A stretch of 18,695 bases of DNA from contig CANRFP010000021.1 of NCBI GenBank assembly GCA_947629895.1, forward strand, positions 1-18,695. Reading direction: 5' to 3'. This document shows positions 8,087 through 14,993 of this stretch, in pieces. The stretch comes from an uncultured Clostridia bacterium (GTDB lineage: Bacteria > Bacillota_A > Clostridia > Christensenellales > UBA1242). The notes beneath the pieces were generated by a model. The model saw nothing but the letters and a program-made list of their open reading frames with translations. It ran no database searches and was not told where the DNA came from. Numbering within the stretch: position 1 is the first letter of the stretch; every line of letters begins with the position of its first letter. Both the position numbers and the translations under genes were made by a program.

Positions 8087-8269
8087 TTGACTACTGTTAA
8101 GGTTGGCGAAAACGAAAGTCTTGAAAGTGCTCTTAAACGCTTTAAAAGAAAATGCCAAAAAGACGGCATAATCGGCGACATTAGAAAAAAAGAAGCATAT
8201 GACAAGCCAAGCGTTGCTCGCAAAAAGAAAAGCGAACAGGCAAGAAAAAGAGCAAGAAAAAGAGCCTAA
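8087..8269 (+). CDS. rpsU: 30S ribosomal protein S21
   Basis: The product is 60 residues long and highly basic. It matches S21 closely: [19 protein letters not shown], then [15 protein letters not shown] and an Arg/Lys-rich tail. S21 helps 30S subunits base-pair with mRNA leaders during initiation. The start is the TTG at 8087-8089, which places the initiator directly before TTVKVGENE as in homologues. It follows AAGGTGGTGA (8072-8081), one mismatch from the full anti-Shine-Dalgarno complement. Upstream in-frame codons fall in the promoter and cannot be used. It is apparently monocistronic, ending at a terminator at 8448-8471. The non-ATG start may keep S21 output moderate. Confidence 0.95.
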   Translation: MTTVKVGENESLESALKRFKRKCQKDGIIGDIRKKEAYDKPSVARKKKSEQARKRARKRA

Positions 8270-8301
8270 CTTACTTTTCTTTTGGAAAAAAGAAAAGTAA
8301 G
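8270..8301 (+). other. Long inverted repeat directly after rpsU
   Basis: CTTACTTTTCTTTT (8270-8283) and AAAAGAAAAGTAAG (8288-8301) form a perfect 14-bp stem with a GGAA loop, starting at the base after the rpsU stop. No U-tract follows, so it is not a standard terminator. It may protect the 3' end of the mRNA. The right arm is also part of the direct repeat at 8284-8340. Confidence 0.6.
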
Positions 8302-8422
8302 CAAAAGAAAATCAATTAATGATGTTTTTGAGGCTTGATGCAAAAAAGCGGTCACGAACTGTTGGAGAAAAGAAAAGTAAGCGAAAAGAAAATCAACTAT
8401 TCATTGATTTGCGGGCTTGATG
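8284..8422 (+). repeat. Two imperfect direct repeats of 57 and 59 bases
   Basis: Copy 1 (8284-8340) and copy 2 (8364-8422) both read GGA-RAAAAGAAAAGTAAGC, then an AAAAGAAAATCAA block, a variable centre, and end in GGCTTGATG. They are offset by 80 bases. Neither contains a credible reading frame. Confidence 0.65.
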
Positions 8423-8447
8423 TTTAAGAAAAACAGTTGTAAAAAAG

Positions 8448-8471
8448 AAAACAGCCAAAAGGCTGTTTTTT
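8448..8471. terminator. Bidirectional intrinsic terminator between rpsU and the unknown gene
   Basis: AAAACAGCC (8448-8456), loop AAAA, GGCTGTTTT (8461-8469), with six T in a row at 8466-8471 on the plus strand. Read leftward, the same stem is followed by TTTTCTTTTTT. It terminates rpsU and the convergent gene that ends at 8493. Confidence 0.85.
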
Positions 8472-8492
8472 CATTTAAGAATGGCTGAGAGT

Positions 8493-8882
8493 TTAGGCTC
8501 TTGGTTTTCCTAAGTGTGCGGCAACAAGGGTTTTTTCTTCTTTTAAAGCACTTTCAAGGGCTTCTGTTGCTTCAACCCAATCCAAATAATCGCTCATTGG
8601 TGTTTTGGGGTCTTCTGCAGCAGCGGCGATTGTGTTTTTTTGTGCTTGCAAAGCCATGTCCTTTGTTATTTCATCAAAGTCAGTCACTTGCAAACCATAA
8701 TATTCTTTCTCGTTCAAACAAAAGTTTACTGGATTGTTATTAAATGTTTTGAATGTTAGAATATACTTCATGTTTGGCAAAAAATTTGAAAATTCACCAT
8801 TTTGACGAATTTCGTCAACAGTCATAAGTGTTTTGCCTTGTATATAATCCCTATTTGTGATATTGTCTTTTATTTTGAACAC
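8493..8882 (-). CDS. Hypothetical protein, 129 residues, family not recognised
   Basis: I do not recognise this protein. It is soluble-looking, with no signal peptide or membrane segment. The N-terminal half (to about residue 75) is a mixed strand-rich region with many Asn and aromatic residues (FLPNMKYILTFKTFNNN). The C-terminal half is predicted helical and acidic, with DYLDWVEATEALESALKEE. The start is a GTG at 8880-8882, five bases after GGAGG, giving an N-terminus of FKIKDNITNRDY. The more distal GTG at 8910-8912 sits inside the promoter -10 region and cannot be used. It has the best consensus promoter in the window and ends at a strong bidirectional terminator, so it is very likely a real, monocistronic gene. 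It is divergent from pcrA. Confidence 0.8.
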   Translation of the reverse strand: MFKIKDNITNRDYIQGKTLMTVDEIRQNGEFSNFLPNMKYILTFKTFNNNPVNFCLNEKEYYGLQVTDFDEITKDMALQAQKNTIAAAAEDPKTPMSDYLDWVEATEALESALKEEKTLVAAHLGKPRA

Positions 8883-8902
8883 AAACACCTCCAATTTGTG
8901 AA

Positions 8903-8931
8903 ATTTTAACACACTTTTGGCCCGTTGTCAA
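8903..8931 (-). promoter_or_regulatory. Near-consensus promoter of the unknown 129-residue gene
   Basis: On the minus strand, a perfect TTGACA (8926-8931), 17 bases, then TAAAAT (8903-8908), preceded by TG-T as an extended -10. The predicted mRNA leader is only about 14-16 bases and holds the GGAGG site. Confidence 0.8.
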
Positions 8932-8960
8932 TACTAATTTGGGAAAGTTTTTTGAAGTGT

Positions 8961-8989
8961 TTGGAAAAAAAATGCTGTTGTGTTAAAAT
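8961..8989 (+). promoter_or_regulatory. Promoter of the pcrA-ligA operon (probably leaderless)
   Basis: TTGGAA (8961-8966), a 17-base spacer, then TAAAAT (8984-8989) with TG-T before it. The -10 box ends 7 bases before the pcrA ATG and no Shine-Dalgarno lies between them. This is the same geometry as at the Nudix gene. Confidence 0.65.
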
Positions 8990-8996
8990 ATTTAAT

Positions 8997-11117
8997 ATGA
9001 AAGATTACGACCTCAATTCTTTGAATGACGAACAGAAAAAAGCACTCGTAGAAACTGACGGGGTTGTTTTGGTGACCGCAGGGGCGGGCAGCGGCAAAAC
9101 TCGGCTTTTAACTCACAGAATTTGTTATTTGATAAAAGAAAAAGGGGTTTCGCCTTACAACATTCTTGCCATAACTTTCACAAACAAAGCCACAAATGAA
9201 ATGAAGGAAAGAATTGCGCGCATGTGTGACTGCACAATGTGGATTTCAACTTTTCACTCTATGTGCGTTAGGATTTTGAGAGAAAATATCGACAAAATTG
9301 ACGGCTACACAAGAAACTTCACCATTATTGATGAGGCGGACAGAGACAAAATTTTGAAAGAAAGGTTAAAAAAATATGAACTTGACGAAGAGGAATGTTC
9401 GAAGGTTGCCAAGCATCTTGAAAACATAAAAAACAAGGGGCTTGACATTGATTTTTATTTTGACGAACTTAAAAAATTTGACAGAAATCCAAACATCAAA
9501 TATTATGAAAAAATTTGTTTTGAATATGAAGAATTTTTGCACAAAAACAACGCTTTGGACTTTGATGATTTGCTTAACAAAACGCTTTTTCTTTTTCACA
9601 ACTACAAAGACATTTTGCAATATTATTCAAACAGATTTCACTATATTTTGGTTGACGAATTTCAAGACACAAACCTTGTGCAATACAAACTTGTGAAACT
9701 TCTTTCAAGCGTGCATGGAAATTTGTTTGTTGTGGGTGATGAGGACCAATGCATTTACTCTTGGCGCGGGGCAAATTTTGAAAACATATTCAATCTTAAA
9801 AAGGATTTTCCAGACCTTAAAATTTTTAAGTTGGAAAGAAATTATCGTTCAACAAAAAACATATTAAACCTTGCAAACAATGTAATTGCAAACAACAAGG
9901 AGCGGCTGAACAAAAATCTTTGGACAAACAAAGAGGAAGGGGCGGGCCCTGTGGTTTACAACGCCTTTGATGAGCGTGACGAGGCAATGTTTGTGGCAAA
10001 AACGATTGAGGACCTTGTGAGTGAGGGCTATTCATACAGTGATTTCGCAATTTTGATGCGGGTGAACGCACTTTCGCGCAATATTGAAGAAGGTTTGATG
10101 TCCTTCCAAATTCCTTACAAAATTTATGGCGGGTTTAAGTTTTATGAGCGGGCGGAAATTAAGATGATTTTGGCTTATCTTTCCATTTTCACAAATGAAA
10201 GAGATGAAATTTCGCTGCTTAAAATAATCAACTTTCCAAGACGGGGCATTGGCGAGGTTGCAGTGGCATCGTTGCAAAAAGAAGCAGATGACCAGCCACT
10301 TTTGGCTTATCTGTTTTCTGACAAGTTTGAGTTTTCAAAATATGCGCCAAAACTTTCCAAATTTGTGCAAACAATCAAACAGTTGAAAGCGGAGGAAAAC
10401 ACTCTTTCATTGCCGGAATTTGTGGATGCGGTTGTTAAAAGATTTGGGCTTTTGAACGCTTATGCGGGCAAGGACGATGAAAGTTTAAACAAACTTGCAA
10501 ACATCGACAGTTTTCTTTCAAGTGTGAAAGAGTTTGCCGATGAAAGCGAAGATGCAACTCTTGACGATTATTTGGCTTTTGTTATGCTGAAATCAGACAG
10601 CGACAACATTCAAGAGGGCGAGGTTGCAACCGTTTCAACAATCCATTCTGTTAAGGGCTTGGAGTTTAAAGTGGTGTTTGTGATTGGGCTTGAAGAGGGG
10701 CTGTTTCCGCTTGCAAAAGCGCTTTATAATGTAAGCGAAATGGAAGAGGAGCGCAGGCTGATGTATGTTGCAATCACGCGTGCGGAGGAGCGAATTTTTT
10801 TAACTTACACAGCAAAAAGATATATGTATGGCAAATCGGATTATCGCACGCCAAGCAGGTTTTTGAGCGAACTTGGAATAGTGGACAAAAAACGAACAAA
10901 AATCATTTCAAACGATTTTGTTGAGGCGGAAAAGCAGGAAACATTTGACAGCGGTTTTTGCATTGGAGACCGCATTACGCATTTGCGTTTTGGAAAAGGC
11001 ATAATTGTCAATATTTCAGATGACGGACTTGTTGCGGACATAAATTTTGAAGATTTTGGCACAAAAAGCCTTATGCTGAACATGGCAAAACTTGAAAAGG
11101 AGAATGACAATGATTGA
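8997..11117 (+). CDS. pcrA: ATP-dependent DNA helicase of the PcrA/UvrD family
   Basis: The 706-residue superfamily 1A helicase unwinds DNA 3' to 5' in repair, plasmid replication and removal of stalled complexes. All motifs are present: Q motif LNDEQKKAL at the N-terminus, Walker A AGAGSGKT (28-35), Ia ITFTNKATNEMKERI, Walker B DEFQD (220-224), III VVGDEDQCIYSWRG, IV LERNYRST, V STIHSVKGLEFKVVF followed by EEGLFP, and VI EEERRLMYVAITRAEER. The end contains a Tudor-like segment (DRITHLRFGKGIIV), which in PcrA contacts RNA polymerase. It is slightly shorter than typical PcrA (about 720-740). I chose the ATG at 8997 because the next upstream start would place 24 non-homologous residues across the promoter. 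It overlaps ligA by 8 bases, the arrangement familiar from Bacillus. Confidence 0.95.
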   Translation: MKDYDLNSLNDEQKKALVETDGVVLVTAGAGSGKTRLLTHRICYLIKEKGVSPYNILAITFTNKATNEMKERIARMCDCTMWISTFHSMCVRILRENIDKIDGYTRNFTIIDEADRDKILKERLKKYELDEEECSKVAKHLENIKNKGLDIDFYFDELKKFDRNPNIKYYEKICFEYEEFLHKNNALDFDDLLNKTLFLFHNYKDILQYYSNRFHYILVDEFQDTNLVQYKLVKLLSSVHGNLFVVGDEDQCIYSWRGANFENIFNLKKDFPDLKIFKLERNYRSTKNILNLANNVIANNKERLNKNLWTNKEEGAGPVVYNAFDERDEAMFVAKTIEDLVSEGYSYSDFAILMRVNALSRNIEEGLMSFQIPYKIYGGFKFYERAEIKMILAYLSIFTNERDEISLLKIINFPRRGIGEVAVASLQKEADDQPLLAYLFSDKFEFSKYAPKLSKFVQTIKQLKAEENTLSLPEFVDAVVKRFGLLNAYAGKDDESLNKLANIDSFLSSVKEFADESEDATLDDYLAFVMLKSDSDNIQEGEVATVSTIHSVKGLEFKVVFVIGLEEGLFPLAKALYNVSEMEEERRLMYVAITRAEERIFLTYTAKRYMYGKSDYRTPSRFLSELGIVDKKRTKIISNDFVEAEKQETFDSGFCIGDRITHLRFGKGIIVNISDDGLVADINFEDFGTKSLMLNMAKLEKENDND

Positions 11118-13068
11118 CGAGAAAGTGAAAGAGGAAATGAGGAAACTCATTGAAAAAATAAATCTTTACAACTATCATTATTACACTTTGGACAACCCAA
11201 TTGTGTCAGACAAAGAATATGACGAAGTGTATTATAAACTTGTTGATATGGAAAAAGAACACAACTTCATTTTTCCAAATTCTCCAACGCAAAGAGTGGG
11301 CGATGTTGTGCTTAAAAACTTTAAAAAGCATAAACACGAACACAAACTTTACAGCCTTTCAAAAGTGAGAGATTTTGATGACCTAGAAAAATGGGTGGCT
11401 GACATGAGGGCGTTTGACAAACACACCGATTTTGCACTTGAATATAAATATGATGGGCTTCAACTTGTGCTTGAATATGAAAATGGCGATTTTGTGAGAG
11501 CAACCACAAGAGGCGATGGCAGCATTGGCGAAGATGTGACCTTGCAGGTGAAAACAATTCCAACCGTGCCTTTGAAGATTGAATATCTTGGCAAACTTAT
11601 TGTTCAGGGCGAGGGAATGATGACAAAAACCGCCCTTAAACAATATAACAAAACTGCTGAAATTCCACTTAAAAATGCCAGAAATGGGGTTGCAGGCGCA
11701 ATTCGAAATTTAGACCCAAAAGAAACCGCAAAAAGAAAACTTGACTTTTTTTGCTATTCAATCATATTTTGCGACAAGAAGTTTGCCACACAACTTGATA
11801 TGCACAATTTTTTGATTGAAAACAAATTTAATGTTGGAAATTTCTTTTTCATTTGCAAATCCGCCGCAGAAATTGAACAGCACATTTTGGAAATAGGTGC
11901 AAAAAAGACGCATCTTGACATTGATATAGACGGAATGGTTATTAAAGTTAACAATGTTTCTCCTCGCGAAGAAATAGGCTGGACAAACAAGTTCCCAAAG
12001 TGGGCAATGGCTTTCAAGTTTGAGGCGGAAGAGATTTCAACGATGCTTAAAGATGTTGTTTGGCAAGTTGGAAGAAGCGGCAAAGTTTCTCCAACTGCAA
12101 TTTTGGAGCCGGTTGAACTTGCCGGAGCAACAATTTCACGAGCCACTTTAAACAACATTGAGGACATAAGAAAAAAAGATGTTTACATCAACAGCAGGGT
12201 GTTCATAAGGCGCAGCAACGAAGTTATTCCAGAGGTTTTGGGTTTGGCTGAAAAATATGAAAATTCGCATGTTATTGACGAGCCAAAAACTTGCCCATGT
12301 TGCGGAAGTGCACTTGTTAAGAAAGGGCCTTTAATCTTTTGCCCAAATCATGACGGCTGCAAAGAGCAAATTGTAAGCCGCTTGACGCACTTTGTAAGCC
12401 GCGAGGCGTTTAATATTGAAGGTGTTTCGGAAAAGACGATAATTCAACTTTACAACGATTTGTCACTCAGGCATTTTTCTGACCTTTACAAACTGACAAA
12501 AGAACAACTTATTAATTTGGAGAAATTTCAAGAAAAAAAAGCTGAAAATGTGATAAAAAGCCTTGAAAAAAGCAAAAAAATTGAATTTTCACGATTTTTA
12601 TATGGAATTGGCATAAGCGAAGTTGGAATTAAAACCGCACGCGACCTTGCCAAAAATTTCAAAACTCTTGAAAATTTGCAAAAGGCCACTTTTGAACAAA
12701 TTGATGAAATTGAGGACATTGGAGAAATTATTGCGCACAATATTTTTGACTTTTTTAAAGACGAGGACAACCTTCAAGAAATACAACAGTTGTTTGACGT
12801 TGGGGTTGAAATCTTGGCTGAAAGCGGGCTGACATCAGAAAAGTTTAAGGGAATTAATTTTGTTCTCACGGGCACGCTTCCAAATTACAGCCGAAGCGAC
12901 ATGACAAAACTTATTGAAAGCAATGGAGGAAAAACTTCATCTTCTGTTTCAAAAAACACAAATTTTGTTCTTGCCGGGCAGGATGCGGGCAGCAAACTTG
13001 ACAAAGCAAAAGCGCTTGGAATAAAAATCATTTCGGAAGAAGATTTGCTTGAAATGTTAAAAGACTAA
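11110..13068 (+). CDS. ligA: NAD+-dependent DNA ligase
   Basis: The 652-residue enzyme joins Okazaki fragments and repair nicks using NAD+. The order is domain Ia (YYTLDNPIVSDKEYDE and SPTQRVG), adenylation domain with catalytic K113 in KYDG (113-116), RGDGSIGEDVT, E168, K279 and K303, then an OB fold (VGRSGKVSPTAILEPV), a zinc finger with C395, C398, C411 and C417, helix-hairpin-helix repeats and a C-terminal BRCT domain from about residue 570. Catalytic residues are kept, but several usually fixed positions are not: KxDGLA reads KYDGLQ, and NPRNAAAGSLRQLD reads NARNGVAGAIRNLD. The start at ATG 11110 follows GGAG at 11099-11102; the ATG at 11104 is too close to that site. It is overlapped by pcrA, so translation is probably coupled. 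Confidence 0.95.
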   Translation: MIDEKVKEEMRKLIEKINLYNYHYYTLDNPIVSDKEYDEVYYKLVDMEKEHNFIFPNSPTQRVGDVVLKNFKKHKHEHKLYSLSKVRDFDDLEKWVADMRAFDKHTDFALEYKYDGLQLVLEYENGDFVRATTRGDGSIGEDVTLQVKTIPTVPLKIEYLGKLIVQGEGMMTKTALKQYNKTAEIPLKNARNGVAGAIRNLDPKETAKRKLDFFCYSIIFCDKKFATQLDMHNFLIENKFNVGNFFFICKSAAEIEQHILEIGAKKTHLDIDIDGMVIKVNNVSPREEIGWTNKFPKWAMAFKFEAEEISTMLKDVVWQVGRSGKVSPTAILEPVELAGATISRATLNNIEDIRKKDVYINSRVFIRRSNEVIPEVLGLAEKYENSHVIDEPKTCPCCGSALVKKGPLIFCPNHDGCKEQIVSRLTHFVSREAFNIEGVSEKTIIQLYNDLSLRHFSDLYKLTKEQLINLEKFQEKKAENVIKSLEKSKKIEFSRFLYGIGISEVGIKTARDLAKNFKTLENLQKATFEQIDEIEDIGEIIAHNIFDFFKDEDNLQEIQQLFDVGVEILAESGLTSEKFKGINFVLTGTLPNYSRSDMTKLIESNGGKTSSSVSKNTNFVLAGQDAGSKLDKAKALGIKIISEEDLLEMLKD

Positions 13069-13135
13069 GCCGCTAATTTTTCAAACACTAAAAACTGTTT
13101 TTGCATAAATAAAGCCATGAAGGTGGATTCAATTT

Positions 13136-14722
13136 ATGGCAAATAGTGCTGAAAGTGTTTGGTCAAAGTTGCCAGAGGCTTTGTCAAACGAGGAAACGTG
13201 TGCACTCATTCGTGAGGGAAGCAAAGAATCGTTAGAGAAGGCTTTGATTGGAAATTTGCGGCTTGTTCGGGCTGTTGTTTCAAGGCATATTTCAAATTTG
13301 CAAAATGGCGATTTTGCTGTGGCATCGCTTGAAGATATGGAACAAGATTGCGTTTTTGCTTTGATGAAATGTGTGAAAAGCTTTGACCCAGACCGTGGAG
13401 TTTCTTTTTCAGCATTTGCTTCAAAGAGCATTATGAATGTTCTTGGAATGGAATATCGCAGGCAGAAGAAAAGCGTTAAACCCATAAGTTTGGAAACAAA
13501 AATCTTTGGCACAAAGAAAAAAGATGACGAAGGAACAAGCATTTTTGACACTGTGCCAGACCCACAGTTTGAAGCGGATAATCAAGATAACTTACTTGAA
13601 AAAATTTATTTAAAAACAAACATTTTTCCAATTTTATCCAGAAAAGAGCGAGATATTTTTATTGATTATTATTATCACGATTTGACCAAAAGCGAAATTG
13701 CCATAAAGCAAAATGTGGTGAGAACAATTGTTTCCCGATATTTGGAAAGAGCAAAAAACAAAGTGCAAAAAATGTTGAGAGAAGGAATTTCATCGGATGA
13801 CCTTGCAATAAGAAAAATTTCTCTTAACGAAGAGGCTTTGTTGGAATTTAAAGAAAAACGCGGAATTATAAAAAAATATGGTGAAGAATTTTTAAGAAGG
13901 CGATTTTTGCTTAAACTTACACTTGAACAAGCAACCATATTTAAAAATGCATTTTTGAATTATTGTGGACAGTCAAAAAAAATGTTGCCGCTTGGAACGA
14001 GTTTGAAGGAAAAGGATTTCGAAAAAGGCTGCGAGGAAATTAAACAAATTTTAAAGGAAAAAGAAAAGGAACTTTTAGCAGAAAAAGCTGAATTTGACAA
14101 GCTTCCAATTATAAAAGTTCAATCCAAAGAAGTGAAAGCCACAAATGCACTTATTGAAAGATATGGCGGCAGGGCGTTTTTGTGGAAATATTTTGTTCCT
14201 ATATTAAAAAGTGAAGAAAAGCAAGTTTTTGCCGCAAGAGTTTTAAACTTTGATGGAAGTTTAACAAACGGCGAGATTGCAAAGGCGCTTAAACTTGATG
14301 TTGCAACTTTGAAGCGAAAAACCTTGCAGGTAACAAAAAAATTGGAAAAAATTGATTTGGAACTTTTAAACGAACTTGTTGACAATGCTAAGGGGCATAA
14401 CTTTGGCTTTGATATCAACTTTGAAAAAGTTAAAGAGAGAAAACTTTTTGTGCAAAAGTTTGGCAATAAATTTGATATTTTAAAATCGTTTGCGCCAACT
14501 TTAAAGGATGATGAAAGGCAAATGTTTAAAGACTTTTACATTTTTCCGCAATATAAAAGAGAAGAGGACTTTGCCAAAGCGAAGGGCTGGAGTAAAGAAC
14601 AATTTGACACAAAAGAAAAAGAAATAAGAGAAAAATTGCAAAATTTTAACTTTGGCGAGAGCGCAAAACAGCCAGATTGCAGCAAAGCGAAACAAAATGA
14701 GGAAAAATCAAAAAATATATGA
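13136..14722 (+). CDS. Sigma-70-family protein with three extra region-4-like modules
   Basis: The protein has 528 residues. Residues 36-110 match sigma region 2: LIGNLRLVRAVVSRHI, then LEDMEQDCVFALMKCVKSFD and DPDRGVSFSAFAS (core binding and -10 recognition). Region 3 is missing. Residues 155-215 match region 4 (ILSRKERDIFIDYYYHDLTKSEIA, then VSRYLERAKNKV), which reads the -35 box. Beyond that come about 310 residues with three modules, near 243-310, 337-405 and 436-503. Each has a K/R-[YF]-G motif 10-11 residues before a segment like F-x-P-x-L-x(3)-E-x(3)-F, which aligns with region 4 itself. The C-terminal 20 residues are polar. The start ATG follows AAGGTGG. It lies 67 bases after ligA and 9 bases before a strong promoter for the next unit. 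Its target promoters are unknown. Confidence 0.85.
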   Translation: MANSAESVWSKLPEALSNEETCALIREGSKESLEKALIGNLRLVRAVVSRHISNLQNGDFAVASLEDMEQDCVFALMKCVKSFDPDRGVSFSAFASKSIMNVLGMEYRRQKKSVKPISLETKIFGTKKKDDEGTSIFDTVPDPQFEADNQDNLLEKIYLKTNIFPILSRKERDIFIDYYYHDLTKSEIAIKQNVVRTIVSRYLERAKNKVQKMLREGISSDDLAIRKISLNEEALLEFKEKRGIIKKYGEEFLRRRFLLKLTLEQATIFKNAFLNYCGQSKKMLPLGTSLKEKDFEKGCEEIKQILKEKEKELLAEKAEFDKLPIIKVQSKEVKATNALIERYGGRAFLWKYFVPILKSEEKQVFAARVLNFDGSLTNGEIAKALKLDVATLKRKTLQVTKKLEKIDLELLNELVDNAKGHNFGFDINFEKVKERKLFVQKFGNKFDILKSFAPTLKDDERQMFKDFYIFPQYKREEDFAKAKGWSKEQFDTKEKEIREKLQNFNFGESAKQPDCSKAKQNEEKSKNI

Positions 14723-14731
14723 TAAAAATGC

Positions 14732-14760
14732 TTGACTTTTGTGTTTTGGGTAAGTATAAT
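14732..14760 (+). promoter_or_regulatory. Strong promoter of the rpsL leader / str operon
   Basis: TTGACT (14732-14737), a 17-base spacer and a perfect TATAAT (14755-14760). Transcription should start near 14767, giving a leader of about 227 bases before the rpsL ATG. Confidence 0.8.
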
Positions 14761-14766
14761 GAGCAT

Positions 14767-14940
14767 AGTGTTTCGTTGTCGGAAACCATGCTTAAAAAAT
14801 AAGCATAAACAAACAACAGGTGGCGAGCCTTCGTTTCACCGATTTGAGCAGAAGCTCAAAGTCATCGAGAAGATGATTGTGTTGTTCGTGTTTAAAAACA
14901 AGCATTTTTCATTGACGCGAAATCATCGCGTCATTTTTTA
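14767..14940 (+). ncRNA. Structured leader RNA upstream of rpsL, candidate attenuator or small RNA
   Basis: The core is a closed junction. AAACA-AACAACA (14807-14818) pairs with TGTTGTT-CG-TGTTT (14880-14893), enclosing three hairpins: GGTG/CACC (14819-14840), TTTGAGC/GCTCAAA (14843-14860, loop AGAA) and TCATC/GATGA (14862-14876, loop GAGAA). Upstream are GTTTC/GAAAC (14770-14786) and ATGCTTA/TAAGCAT (14788-14806). The element ends in an intrinsic terminator. GATGATT (14872-14878) can also pair with AATCATC (14921-14927) in the terminator loop and arm, offering an alternative fold. I do not recognise it as a known riboswitch or T-box. Structure is read by eye, not computed. Confidence 0.65.
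14912..14939 (+). terminator. Intrinsic terminator in the rpsL leader
   Basis: TGACGCGA (14913-14920), loop AATCA, TCGCGTCA (14926-14933), then six T (14934-14939). The 8-bp GC-containing stem and U-tract fit a Rho-independent terminator. It lies 54 bases before rpsL, so expression of rpsL from the upstream promoter would need readthrough. Confidence 0.8.
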
Positions 14941-14993
14941 TGACAAATCTATTCAAGATTTAAAACTGAAAATCTAAACAAAAGGAGAAAACT

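Noticed and set aside
8284..8422. Possible CRISPR-like repeat
   Set aside because: Only two imperfect copies of 57-59 bases with no uniform spacer, and no cas genes nearby.
14788..14802. Mini leader peptide ATG-CTT-AAA-AAA-TAA
   Set aside because: It would suit a translation-coupled attenuator, but there is no Shine-Dalgarno and the ATG lies in a hairpin arm. Too little support to list.
14912..14942. Second promoter (TTGACG) just before rpsL
   Set aside because: The -35-like sequence is the 5' arm of the terminator stem, and no acceptable -10 lies at 16-18 bases.
14732..14977. 81-codon open frame through the rpsL leader
   Set aside because: It begins inside the -35/-10 elements, its internal starts lack a ribosome site, and the translation runs through the hairpins and the terminator. 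It resembles no protein.
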